In this document: one piece after another, positions 16,418 through 25,382 of the stretch
How the letters are laid out: each line of letters begins with the position of its first letter
Position numbering within the stretch: position 1 is the stretch's first letter
Origin: RYN-230 sp963834515
GTDB lineage: Bacteria; Actinomycetota; Actinomycetes; Streptosporangiales; Streptosporangiaceae
Reading direction: 5' to 3'
DNA length: 64,000 nt
Assembly (NCBI GenBank): GCA_963834515.1
Contig: CAWICB010000004.1
Span: forward strand, 248,001-312,000
Notes under the pieces: generated by a model
Seen by the model: only the letters and a program-made list of their open reading frames with translations
What the model was told of the DNA's origin: nothing
Databases searched by the model: none
Position numbers and translations under genes: made by a program

Positions 16418-16756
16418 CTAGACAGCCAGACTGCTCACTAGCCCAGCGGCTGCTTCTCTGCCCGCATCGCCGACAGCGTCAAGAGACCGGATCAGCGCCT
16501 CAGCGATCACGCGTCCAAGCAGTGGTGGAACAGCATTCCCAATCTGCTTGGCTATAAGGCTTCTATTGCTCCCAGCGAAAAGGAACGTGTCATCAAATGA
16601 CTGAATCCGCGCTCCTTCCCTTACCGTCAGTGCTCTATCTTGGTGAGGGTGTATACATTTGTTCGACGCGGGGTGAATGAAGTTTACCGTTATTGTGGGC
16701 GACGGCTCGTCGGCCTCAAGTCGCGAGTAGCATGAGCTAAATCCACTGGTAATAAG
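16418..16756 (-). pseudogene. dcm: C-terminal fragment of a C5-cytosine DNA methyltransferase
   Basis: An open minus-strand frame of 112 codons with no start. It reads through the end of a Dcm-type methylase: LEADEPSPTIT, then HPHQDRALTVREGARIQSF, FLFAGSNRS and KQIGNAVPPLLGRV, which are motifs IX-X of the family. The frame is closed upstream by a TAG at 16757-16759, exactly where the opposite-strand vsr gene loses its N-terminus. The catalytic PCQ loop and SAM-binding motif are absent, so it cannot methylate. Its tail AREAAAGLVSSLAV is native-looking, which shows the 3' end is intact. Confidence 0.85.
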
Positions 16757-16774
16757 CTAGGACTTCGGTATCGT

Positions 16775-17074
16775 TTGCATGTCCGGCTTGGACGCGCGTG
16801 CACTCCTGACTTTGTACTTCCCCGATATCGGCTTGCCGTATTCGTGGATGGCTGTCTTTGGCACGGCTGCACCAGGCACGGGGAAGTGTGCTTCAAGGGA
16901 CCAAACGCTAAATTGTGGGAGGCTAAGATCAGGGGGAACCGCGAGAGAGACCAGCGCGCCGTCGCCCTCGCGGAAGAAGCCGGGTGGCACGTCCTACGCA
17001 TATGGGAGTGTGACATTAGGCGGGATCCCAGCGAAGCGGCGTTGACTGTTCTTGATCGCGCGAAGCACCGGTGA
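16775..17074 (+). pseudogene. vsr: Very-short-patch repair endonuclease, 5'-truncated
   Basis: The frame encodes most of a Vsr mismatch endonuclease: CTPDFVLPRYRLAVFVDGC, then LWHGCTRHGEVCF, IRGNRERDQRAVALAEEAGW and HVLRIWECDI. These include the catalytic Asp region, the zinc-site cysteines and the WE(H/C) block. Family sequence LGLRYRLHVRL continues upstream to about 16757, where homology stops abruptly. The usual N-terminal SRIRxxDTxPE segment is missing. TTG 16775 is the only plausible start and would give 99 residues against a usual ~140. It probably does not work. It is divergent from the dcm fragment. Confidence 0.8.
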
Positions 17075-17244
17075 CTAGCGATCCGCGACGGAAGCCGGTC
17101 GTGCACCACGACGCCCAGGTGTGCTGGGCTGTTTGCAACTTCGCTGCTTCACTCCCAGCTATTGGCGCTTAACTGTCAACCGCCCTGGGCGGTTTAGCCC
17201 CTGCTCCCGATAGCTGCCGACTCCGGGACTTTCGGGCAGGTTCT

Positions 17245-17291
17245 GTCAAGAGTCGAAGATCGGCGAAGCCGACGCCGAAGGCGCTCTTGAC
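17245..17291. repeat. Long hairpin with GTCAAGAG/CTCTTGAC arms
   Basis: An inverted repeat (17245-17252 with 17284-17291) enclosing a second stem formed by ATCGGC-GAA-GCCGAC. A related structure occurs at 32914-32964. It may be a terminator for vsr or a transfer-related site. The rest of 17075-17873 holds a GC-rich hairpin near 17487 and no gene I can support. Confidence 0.45.
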
Positions 17292-17873
17292 GGGTTCTGG
17301 CCCGAACCCGGACAATTCTGACAGCGGGAGCAGGCACTGAGCAGGCACACCGCTGCCCCGGGGACCCCCGGTGACTGCTGTATTTCATGGTGGCCCGCGG
17401 TTGATGTTTTTCGCGCCAGCCGACCGGCGCTGGAGGCCGTCCGGCATGGCAGCTGCCGCGTGAGTGCCGGGCGGGCCGCCGTGTCGGCGGCGCGAGCGGC
17501 CCTCCGGGCCGCCTTGAAACCGTACAGAAGGTCTGCACAGATTCGGGTCCGCGTCGGGTCCGCGTTCCCTTGTCTGTGTTCCCTGTCCTGACATCTGCGG
17601 GCTACACCACCGGGGAAGCGCCTCAGGCTGGGCGCCGTTCCAGGTGGGGGCCTCGCAGCGTACGGGCCCGCCCCTCCACCCGCAAGGGCACCCCAAGATC
17701 CTTTCCAACCGCTTCACGGAAAGCATCTTGAGGCCCACCCTTGCGCGCGGAGCCTCTGCGGGCCCTGGGCCAGGAATCGCGGGCAGGCAGCAGCCTGTCG
17801 CAGCCGGCGCGAGGCCCCCACCCTCCACCCTGACCGCCGGTTGGCATGCACACGCTAAAGAAAGGCATGCGGC

Positions 17874-18606
17874 ATGACTGACCCCCGGACCATTGCCGAG
17901 CATGGCAGCCGGATCATCGCCGCCCTCGAACACGCCTGGGCCGCCATCCAGGACACCCACCCCGACGTGCCCGATGTCGTGATCGTAACCGGGGCCGGGT
18001 CGAACCAGAAGGGCACCCCGGAGGGCTATCAGCTGCGCGGCCACCACTGGCCTGAGCGATGGGTGCTCGGCGGCCAGGACCAGCCGCGCGCCCCTGAGCT
18101 ATTCGTCGCTGGGGAGCTGCTGGCCGTTGGGGGCCGGGCGGTGGTGGAGGTGTTGCTGCATGAGGCCGCCCACGCCCTGGCCACGAAGCGCGGCATCAAG
18201 GACACCAGCGCCGCCCGGGAACCGGTACCACAACAAGCGGTTCGTCGCCCTGGCAGCCGAGCTCGGCCTGCGCTGCCCCGATGTGCCGGACAAGATCACC
18301 GGCTGGTCGCACTGCACCCTGCACGGGCAGGCCGCCTACGACGCCTGGGCCGAGGTGACGGCAGGGATCGACGCGGCCCGGCTCCCGTTCCTGGTCGACC
18401 TGGTCCGCCCGGCCCGCCAATGCGGCGGCCAGGACCAGGGCGACGACGGTCCGGGCCAGCCCGCCAAGCGGGGCGGCCGGCGGACGCCAGTCGAGTGTGC
18501 GTGCCACCCGCAGCCGCGCCGCCTCCAGCTCACGCCCAAGCAGATCGAAGACGGCCCGATCATCTCCGGCCTGTGCAGCGACGCGGACACTGAGCAGCCC
18601 GTGACC
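17874..18606 (+). pseudogene. HEXXH metallopeptidase-like mobile-element protein, frameshifted
   Basis: The first frame (from ATG 17874) gives ~111 good residues. These end in VEVLLHEAAHALATKRGIKDT with a zincin HEXXH motif at 96-100. Around 18220 the coding signal moves to another frame, NRYHNKRFVALAAELGLR, continuing with QIEDGPIISGLC near 18580. A single-base indel in GCCGCCCGGGAACC explains this. HEXXH proteins of this layout are common, uncharacterised cargo of actinobacterial conjugative elements. Here the metal site and the downstream helix bearing the third ligand are in different frames, so the protein is probably inactive unless the indel is a sequencing error. Confidence 0.65.
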
Positions 18607-19421
18607 ATGGCCCGGGCCTCCGCGCTGGAAATGCTGGGGGAGATGCGCACCCTGGCCGACCGGATGACCCACCTGGCCGACCGGGTCCGTATCTCCGCCG
18701 ACACGGTCGGGGACCCCGCCGCGGCCGAGGCGGAGATGGAAGCGGCCCGGGCCGCTGCCGAAGAACGTGCCGCGATCGCTGAGGCCGGCCGGGCCGAGGC
18801 CGAGCAGCGCGCCGCCACCGAAACGCAACTCCGCGCCCCGGCCGACGAGGCCGCCGAAGAGGCCGGCGGGCACCTGGCCATCGAGCAGACCCGCAGCCAG
18901 GAAGCCGAACAGCGGCTTGCCGCACGATCGAGGAGCACACCAGCGACGTGGCCGGGGTCGAAGCCAACGCTCAGGCCCGCATCGAGCAGGCTGAAGCCGC
19001 TGCCCGCCAGGAGATCGATCAGGCCCGCGACGAAGCCGCCCAGCAGGTCAGCGCCGCCCAGGCTGACCGGGATGCCGCCAGGGATCAGGCCGCCAGGGAT
19101 CAGGCTGCCAGGGATGAGGCCGCCGCCCGGGCCGCGGCCGAGCGGGCCGCTGCGGCCGAGGCCCGTGCCGACCAGGCCCGCGCCGACGCCGCCAAGGCCC
19201 GCGAGCAAGCGGCCGAGGAACTGGCCCAGGTCCGCGCCGACGCTGACCGCCAGCGCACCGAACTCCGCCAGGCCCTCGACGCCCAGATCGCCAGCCTTAC
19301 CCAGGCCCGGGACGACCTACGAGCCCGCGCCGAACGCGCCGAAACCGACCTGGACACCGCCCGCGCCAAGCTGGCCCACCCAGCCGCACCCGGCCAGACC
19401 GCCACCGCGCCACGCAGCTGA
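18607..19421 (+). pseudogene. Coiled-coil (KfrA-like) protein, frameshifted
   Basis: From ATG 18607 the frame encodes MARASALEMLGEMRTLADRM followed by a long Ala/Glu/Arg coiled coil. At about 18920-18945 the coding signal shifts frame and continues as TIEEHTSDVAGVEANAQARI, then further coiled coil to the stop at 19421. It contains the in-tandem repeat ARDQAARDQAARDEAA. The pieces together make a ~270-residue protein with the look of plasmid KfrA-type segregation or DNA-bridging proteins. No stop separates it from the preceding gene in its first frame, so the start is uncertain. Confidence 0.6.
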
Positions 19422-19642
19422 CCGCGCGGCCACCCCGAAGTCCTGACTAGCCAAGTTCCGCGAGTACCTGGCCCCCGGGGGCCGCCCTGGCTGGTTAGCG
19501 TGCGCATGCCAAACGGCTCCGCATCAGAATGGCCGGAACTTGACACGACGGTTCGGAAGGGAAGCCGTCAATGGCCCAGGCTCAGGACGCACGCACGCCG
19601 ACCATCGCACTCCGCCCTGCACTGGTAACGCTGGCAGCCCTG

Positions 19643-19664
19643 TGAACACATGTTCGCTTATAAT
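19643..19664 (+). promoter_or_regulatory. LexA/SOS-box-like palindrome overlapping a -10 box
   Basis: TGAACACATGTTCG (19643-19656) matches the core of the actinobacterial SOS box (GAAC-N4-GTTC). TATAAT follows at 19659-19664, an unusually good -10 box in this GC-rich window. It lies 80 bp before the relaxase start. LexA-type repression of the transfer promoter is inferred. The rest of 19422-19746 has no gene I can support. Confidence 0.5.
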
Positions 19665-19746
19665 GCTCTGAACAGGCTACTCTTGGGTTTGATTTGAGGC
19701 TCACACACATGCATTAACCCAACGTGACGGCAAGGGGTGACGCTCA

Positions 19747-22485
19747 GTGACTAGCGTCACCTCGCTGGCCAAGGGCTACGACCCGCGGTACCTGTCCGAG
19801 GGCCAGGCCGCCGGCCACGCGGGCGGGACGAAGTACTACGCGGACGCGGCCGGGGAGCCTCCTGGCCAGTGGGGCGGCCAGGCGGCGGCCCAGCTCGGCC
19901 TCCGGGGTGAGGTGGACCCGGCCGTCCTCCAAGCCCTGTACATGGACCGGGTGGGGCCGGATGGGGAGCGCCTGGACGCGCGTCAGCGGGCGAAGTACCG
20001 GCCCGTGGAGGAGCGGGTGGACGCGGCCGTGGCCGCCCATCAGGCCGCGCATCCGTTCGCCACAGACAGGGACCTTGAGCTGGTCCGGGTGGCCGAACGA
20101 GCCAAGGCCCAGCATTCGGTCCCGTACTTTGACTTCACCGTGAGCGCGGCCAAGTCGGTGTCGGTGCTGCATGCTTCCCTGCTGGTGGCAGCACGCCAGG
20201 CCCGGGCCGGCGGGCGTCATACCGAGGCCGGGGAGCTGGAGCGCGACGCCCGGGCGATCACCGAGGCCCTGGAGGCCGCAGCACGCGCGGCGCTGTCGCG
20301 AGCAGAACGCGCCATGTACGTCCGGACCGGGTACCACTCGGCCACCTCGGGTGAGTACCGCGACACGGCTGGGGGCGTTGTCGCGTCGTTTCTCCAGCAC
20401 ACCTCCCGGGAGGGGGACCCCCAGCTCCACGTCCATAATGCGGTGCTCAACCTGGCCCAGCGCGGGGACGGCGTGGACGCCCGCTGGCGGACCCTGCACG
20501 GTGCCCTCCTGTATCAGGAGCGCCTGGGCGTGGCGGCCGTGGCCGCCCGGGAGCTGGCCACCCGTTTGACCAGCCTGGGCTATGTGCTGGTCCCCCGCGC
20601 GGACGGTAACGGCTTCGAGGTGGGCGGGGTGTCCCAGGAGGTCATGGACGCCTTCTCCAGCCGCCGGGCGCAGATCACGCCCGAGGTGCGGCGCATGGCG
20701 GAGGAGTACCGCCAGCGGTATGGCCGGGAGCCGAGTCAGCGGACTTTGTGGGCCATGGCCCAGGACGCCACGCTGGCCTCCCGGAAGGCAAAGCAGCATG
20801 GCCGGTCGGACCGCAGCGGGGTGCCGCAGCGCAGCGCAGGCGCGGAGCTGGACGCCTGGGAGACGCGGACCACCGAGCGTGAGGTGGACACCCTGTCTGC
20901 TGTGCACGTAGCAGTGCGGGCGTTTGCCGCGCCGGAGGGCCTGGAACGGCCCGAGGTGCTGTCGGCGCAGCAGCGCGGGAGCGTCATCCGCCGCGCGGTG
21001 GACGCCGCCCAGCGGTCGGCCGCGGCGTTCACCCGGGCCGCTCTCCTGTGGGAGGTCCACCGGGCCATGCCTGCGATGGCTCCGGGGGTGGACCAGGCCG
21101 CCCTGGCCGAGGAGCTGGCGGCCGAGGCGGTGTCCTCCGGCGCGGTCCTGGCTCTCGGCCCGGCCCCGGACGTGGTGGACGTGTCGGCACTTGGGCTCCG
21201 CGCGTCGGACGGCCGCAGCGCGTACACCCCGCCGGGTGCGGAGCGGTACACCACCCCGGCCCATCTGGACCTGGAGGAGTACCTGGTGGCCGAGGCAGCC
21301 CGCGAGGTCCCCCAGCTGGTCACCGCGGCCCAGGCGGAGCTGGCGCTGGCGCTGTCGGACCTGGACCCGGCCCAGGCCGAGGTGGCGGCCGGGCTGCTGG
21401 CCGGGCGGACGGGCGTGTCCGTCCTGGTGGCCCCGGCGGGCTCGGGCAAGACCCACACCATGGCCGCGTTCGCCCGGGCCTGGACACAGTGGACCGGCGG
21501 CCGGGCCGTGGGCGTCACGCTGTCCACGAACGCGGCCCGGGTCATGGCGGCCGAGGGCATGACGCAGGCCGTCAACGTGGCCCAGTTTCTGGGCCGTCTG
21601 GAGGACGGTGGGTCCCGGGGCGCCATGCGCCTGACGCCGCAGGAGGTGGTGGTGGTGGATGAGGCCAGCCAGGTCAGCACGGAGGACCTGGCGGCCGTCC
21701 TCACGGTAGTGCGGGCCGCGGGTGCCCGCGCCGTCTTGACTGGTGACACGGCCCAGCTGGGCCCGGTGGACGCGGGCGGCATGATGCGGCTCATTGCGGC
21801 GGACCTGGGTCACTGGGAGCTGGCCGAGGTCCGGCGGTTCGACGGGGAGTGGGAGGCCCAGGCGTCCCTCGGCCTGCGCGAGGGCCAGCGGACCGCGCTC
21901 CAGGCGTATGACGCCCGGGGGCGGGTCCGTGGCAACCACCGCCAGGCCGCCATGCGGGACGCGGTGGCCCTGTACCTGGCGGACCACCTGATGGGCCGGG
22001 ACGCCATGCTCCTGGCGGGCACGAATGAGGAGGCGGCCGAGCTGGCCGCCATGGTGCGGGCCGGGCTGGTCCGTCACGGGCGCGTACCCGAGGAGGTGGG
22101 GGTCCGCCTGGCCGATGGCAACGGGGCTGGGACCGGGGATCTCGTGCGGGCGCGGGAGAACTCCCCCGCGATCGACGCGGGCGGGCGCCCGCTCACGAAC
22201 CGTGACACGCTCCGGCTGGACGGGACGACGCTGGCCGCCGGGGGGCGGGTGGCCCTGGCCCGGCGCCAGCTGCCGGACAGGTCCTGGTCGCGCCAGTTCC
22301 CGGTCCCGCTGGACTACCTCCGGCGCTCGGCCGAGCTGGCCTATGCCGGGAATGTCTACGTGAGCCAGGGCCGCACGGTGGACACCTCGCACGTGTACGT
22401 GTCCCCGAGCCTGTCCCGCGAGGCGTTTTATGTGGCCATGACCCGGGGCCGGTCCGTGAACACGGCCCATTGGTTCTGTTCGTGA
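19747..22485 (+). CDS. MobF-type relaxase-helicase, N-terminal 908 residues (interrupted)
   Basis: This is the DNA-nicking and unwinding enzyme that starts conjugative transfer. The N-terminal relaxase domain has catalytic-type tyrosines Tyr30-Tyr31 (GGTKYY) and the three-histidine metal site His218, His228 and His230 (QHTSREGDPQLHVHN). A RecD-like helicase follows with Walker A VAPAGSGKTHT (Lys568), Walker B VVVVDEASQ, and the C-terminal motif EAFYVAMTRGRSVNTAH. Coding sequence stops at 22470 where IS21 copy B is inserted. The last five residues (WFCS plus stop) are read from the IS. Both core domains are complete, so partial activity is possible. The rest of the gene resumes at 25383. Confidence 0.9.
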   Translation: MTSVTSLAKGYDPRYLSEGQAAGHAGGTKYYADAAGEPPGQWGGQAAAQLGLRGEVDPAVLQALYMDRVGPDGERLDARQRAKYRPVEERVDAAVAAHQAAHPFATDRDLELVRVAERAKAQHSVPYFDFTVSAAKSVSVLHASLLVAARQARAGGRHTEAGELERDARAITEALEAAARAALSRAERAMYVRTGYHSATSGEYRDTAGGVVASFLQHTSREGDPQLHVHNAVLNLAQRGDGVDARWRTLHGALLYQERLGVAAVAARELATRLTSLGYVLVPRADGNGFEVGGVSQEVMDAFSSRRAQITPEVRRMAEEYRQRYGREPSQRTLWAMAQDATLASRKAKQHGRSDRSGVPQRSAGAELDAWETRTTEREVDTLSAVHVAVRAFAAPEGLERPEVLSAQQRGSVIRRAVDAAQRSAAAFTRAALLWEVHRAMPAMAPGVDQAALAEELAAEAVSSGAVLALGPAPDVVDVSALGLRASDGRSAYTPPGAERYTTPAHLDLEEYLVAEAAREVPQLVTAAQAELALALSDLDPAQAEVAAGLLAGRTGVSVLVAPAGSGKTHTMAAFARAWTQWTGGRAVGVTLSTNAARVMAAEGMTQAVNVAQFLGRLEDGGSRGAMRLTPQEVVVVDEASQVSTEDLAAVLTVVRAAGARAVLTGDTAQLGPVDAGGMMRLIAADLGHWELAEVRRFDGEWEAQASLGLREGQRTALQAYDARGRVRGNHRQAAMRDAVALYLADHLMGRDAMLLAGTNEEAAELAAMVRAGLVRHGRVPEEVGVRLADGNGAGTGDLVRARENSPAIDAGGRPLTNRDTLRLDGTTLAAGGRVALARRQLPDRSWSRQFPVPLDYLRRSAELAYAGNVYVSQGRTVDTSHVYVSPSLSREAFYVAMTRGRSVNTAHWFCS

Positions 22486-22616
22486 GAACCGACCGCAGTT
22501 GTTCGTGAGTTTTGACCGCACCCCTGTCTGGGGGAAGTTGTTGTTCGTGAGTTTTGACCGCACCGGAGGGCTTGCGGTGAGACGGTAGATGCGCTTGGGG
22601 ACCAAGGAGTGTCCTC

Positions 22617-24242
22617 ATGCCGCCTGCGTCGAAGGTCGAGCTGTACGCGGCGATCCGCCGGGATGTCCGGGCGGGGATGTCGGCTCGCGCGATCGAGCGC
22701 AAGCACGGGGTGGGCCGGCGGACGATCGTGAAGGCGATGTCGTCGGCGTGGCCCGGGCCGCGTAAGGGCCTGCCGCCGAGGCCCTCGAAGCTGGACCCGT
22801 TCAAGCCGGTCATCGACGAGATCCTGAAAGCGGACCTTGATGCGCCGCGCAAGCAGCGGCATACCGTCACGCGGATCTGGCACCGGCTGATGGACGAGCA
22901 CCAGATGGCGGACGTGTCCTATCCCGTGGTCCGTGCCTATGTCGCCGGGCGCAAGCCGCAGATCCGGGTGGAGGCCGGCCGCGGCCCGGCTGAAGTCTTC
23001 GTGCCGCAGTCACATCGTCCGGGGGATGAGGCGGAAGTTGACTTCGGCGAGGTCGTGGTCCGGCTGGCCGGGGCGGATGTCGGGTGCTTCTTGTTCTGCT
23101 TGCGGCTGTCGTTTTCGGGGAAGGCGGTGCACCGGGTCTCGCTGTCGGGCGGGCAGGAGGCCTTCTTCGAGGGTCACGAGCACGCGTTCCGGGTGCTGGG
23201 CGGGGTGCCGGCCGGGAAGATCCGCTACGACAACCTCAAGTCCGCCGTCGCGCAGGTCATCGGGTTCAGCCGGTCCCGGGTGGAGACCGACCGGTGGACC
23301 GCGTTCCGCTCCCACTGGGGCCTGGATGCCTTCTACTGCCAGCCCGGCATCGCCGGCGCTCATGAGAAAGGCGGGGTGGAGGGGCAGATCGGCTGGTTCC
23401 GCCGCAACCACCTGGTCCCCGTCCCGGACGTGCCGTCAGTTCAGGCGCTCAACGCGATGATCGACGAATGGGATGCCGCCGACGAGGCCCGGCGGATCGG
23501 CGGCCGGGCGCGGACGGTCGGGGAGTTCTTTGCGGTCGAGCGGCCGCTGCTGGCGCCGTTGCCGGCCGAGCCGTTCGAGACCGGCCGCTGGTTCACCCCG
23601 GCAGTAGACAGGTTCGCCCAGGTCACGGTCCGCACCAATAAGTACTCGGTGCCGGTAAGGCTGATCGGCCGCCGGGTCCGGGTCCTGCTGCACGCTTCGG
23701 ACCTGGTCATCTACGACGGGCACGCCCAGGTCGCCCGGCACGAGCGGCTGCCCGGCAAGTCCGGCGTGAGGCTGGACCTGGACCACTACCTGGAAGCGCT
23801 GGTCCGCAAGCCCGGCGCGCTGCCCGGGGCGACCGCCCTGGAGCAGGCCCGCGCCGCCGGGAAGTTCACCCCCGTCCACGACGCCTGGTGGGCCGCCGCC
23901 CGCAAGGCCCACGGCGACGCCGCCGGCACCCGGGCGCTGGTCGGGGTCCTGCTGCTGCACCGCCACATGGACGGCGAGCACGTCGTGACCGGGCTGGCCG
24001 CCGCGCTGCGGGCCGGGGCGCTTACCGCTGACGCGGTCGCGCTCGAGGCACGCAAGGCCGCCGACGAGGCCGACGGCCAGCCCGCCCCGGACACGGCGCT
24101 GGCCGGCCCGTCGGCGGTCACGTCCCTGACCGCCCGCCGCCTGGACAAGCTGCCGCCCGATGCCCGGCCGCTGCCATCGGTCGCCGCCTACGACCAGCTG
24201 CTCCGCCGCCACCGCACCGCACAGGAAGGACCCCCGCCATGA
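22617..24242 (+). CDS. istA: IstA transposase of IS21 copy B
   Basis: A 541-residue transposase. The N-terminal HTH is AGMSARAIERKHGVGRRTIV. The integrase core has the first Asp in DEAEVDFGEVVVRL, the second in IRYDNLKSAVAQ, and the Glu in HEKGGVEGQIGWF. The C-terminal beta barrel contains VTVRTNKYSVPVRLIGR. It ends overlapping istB by four bases (ATGA). The start at ATG 22617 is the first one inside the left terminal repeats. The gene looks intact. Confidence 0.92.
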   Translation: MPPASKVELYAAIRRDVRAGMSARAIERKHGVGRRTIVKAMSSAWPGPRKGLPPRPSKLDPFKPVIDEILKADLDAPRKQRHTVTRIWHRLMDEHQMADVSYPVVRAYVAGRKPQIRVEAGRGPAEVFVPQSHRPGDEAEVDFGEVVVRLAGADVGCFLFCLRLSFSGKAVHRVSLSGGQEAFFEGHEHAFRVLGGVPAGKIRYDNLKSAVAQVIGFSRSRVETDRWTAFRSHWGLDAFYCQPGIAGAHEKGGVEGQIGWFRRNHLVPVPDVPSVQALNAMIDEWDAADEARRIGGRARTVGEFFAVERPLLAPLPAEPFETGRWFTPAVDRFAQVTVRTNKYSVPVRLIGRRVRVLLHASDLVIYDGHAQVARHERLPGKSGVRLDLDHYLEALVRKPGALPGATALEQARAAGKFTPVHDAWWAAARKAHGDAAGTRALVGVLLLHRHMDGEHVVTGLAAALRAGALTADAVALEARKAADEADGQPAPDTALAGPSAVTSLTARRLDKLPPDARPLPSVAAYDQLLRRHRTAQEGPPP

Positions 24243-25021
24243 CCGCCAAGCCCCGCCGCGGACTGACCGAACAGGCCGCCGACGCCGCCGTTGACCAGGC
24301 CTGCCGGATGCTGCGGCTGCCCACGGTCCGCACCCAGTTCCCCGACCTGGCCGAGGCCGCCGCCCGCGAGCAGATGTCCTACCGCGGGTTCCTCGCCGAG
24401 CTGCTCATGGCCGAGTGCGACGACCGCGCCCGCCGCCGCGCCGAACGGCGGATCAAGGCCGCCGGGTTCCCCCGCGAGAAATCACTGCGCGGCTTCGACT
24501 TCGACGCCAACCCCAGCATCGACCCCGCCGTCATCAACACCCTCGCCACCTGCGACTGGGTCAGGAAAGGACTGCCGCTCTGCCTGATCGGCGACTCCGG
24601 CACCGGCAAGTCCCACCTGCTCATCGCCCTGGGCACCGAAGCCGCCATGGCCGGCTACCGGGTCCGCTACACGCTGGCCACCAAGCTCGTCAACGAGCTC
24701 GTGGAGGCGGCCGACGACCGGCAGCTCACCAAGACCATCAACCGCTACGGCCGCGTTGACCTACTCTGCGTTGACGAGCTCGGCTACATGGAACTCGACC
24801 GGCGCGGCGCCGAGCTCCTCTTCCAGGTGCTGACGGAGCGGGAAGAAAAGGCAAGCGTTGCCATCGCCTCCAACGAGAGCTTCAGCGGCTGGACCAAGAC
24901 CTTCACCGACCCCCGGCTCTGCGCCGCCATCGTCGACCGCCTCACCTTCGGCGGCAACATCATCGAGACCGGCACCGACTCCTACCGCCTTGCCCAGACC
25001 CGCGCCGCCCAGCAGAACTAA
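24239..25021 (+). CDS. istB: IstB helper ATPase of IS21 copy B
   Basis: A 260-residue AAA+ ATPase. Walker A is GDSGTGKSHLL, Walker B is LLCVDELGYMEL, and the sensor region is VAIASNESFSGWTKTF. An N-terminal regulatory domain includes REKSLRGFDFDANPSI. It overlaps the istA stop by four bases, so the two are translated together. It partners IstA in target selection. No damage is seen. Confidence 0.93.
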   Translation: MTAKPRRGLTEQAADAAVDQACRMLRLPTVRTQFPDLAEAAAREQMSYRGFLAELLMAECDDRARRRAERRIKAAGFPREKSLRGFDFDANPSIDPAVINTLATCDWVRKGLPLCLIGDSGTGKSHLLIALGTEAAMAGYRVRYTLATKLVNELVEAADDRQLTKTINRYGRVDLLCVDELGYMELDRRGAELLFQVLTEREEKASVAIASNESFSGWTKTFTDPRLCAAIVDRLTFGGNIIETGTDSYRLAQTRAAQQN

Positions 25022-25034
25022 CCCCGGCACCGCC

Positions 25035-25262
25035 ATGCCCCGCACCTGCATCGACACCGCCGACGCCATCGAGCTCGCCGGGATCCTCCAGCTCATCGCC
25101 CGCTGGCTCGCCGCCGACCCCGCCACGCTCGCCCCATCGTTCCTGGCCTACATCGGCCACCCCGCCTACGGCCTGGACACACTCCGCGCCGACCTGGACC
25201 GCTTCATCTTCCTCCTCGGCGGCAACGACGGCGAGTTCCTGCTCAGCCAAGACCCGCCCTGA
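25035..25262 (+). CDS. Small accessory protein of IS21 copy B
   Basis: A 75-residue frame, 13 bp after istB and still inside the IS ends: MPRTCIDTADAIELAGILQL, later AYGLDTLRADLDRFIFLLGG. It is acidic and helical with good codon usage. Small third genes are known in some actinobacterial IS21 relatives; the function is unknown. It has no recognised motif. Confidence 0.6.
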   Translation: MPRTCIDTADAIELAGILQLIARWLAADPATLAPSFLAYIGHPAYGLDTLRADLDRFIFLLGGNDGEFLLSQDPP

Positions 25263-25382
25263 CCCTCCCAGCCACCCGCAGTGCGGTCACTTCTCACGAA
25301 CAAAAACAACCCGCCCGGCCGCCAAGTGCGGTCAGAACTCGCGAACAACCGCGGTCAAAACTCACGAACGAAACCAGCCCAT

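Larger units (their letters stand above)
22471..25376. mobile_element. IS21-family insertion sequence, copy B (2,906 bp), inside the relaxase gene
   Basis: The ends are inverted repeats: TGGTTCTGTTCGTGAG at 22471 and TGGTTTCGTTCGTGAG read inward from 25376. Internal copies of GTTCGTGAGTTTTGACCGC occur at both ends, the multiple terminal repeats of IS21. The flanks are a 6-bp direct repeat GCCCAT (22465-22470 and 25377-25382). Excision with one GCCCAT rejoins the relaxase frame as SVNTAH-VVTGP. It is unrelated in detail to copy A. Confidence 0.92.

Noticed and set aside
19744..22605. 953-residue minus-strand ORF opposite the relaxase
   Set aside because: Gln/His/Arg/Gly-rich shadow of the high-GC relaxase gene in the complementary frame; no domain, and it runs into IS21.
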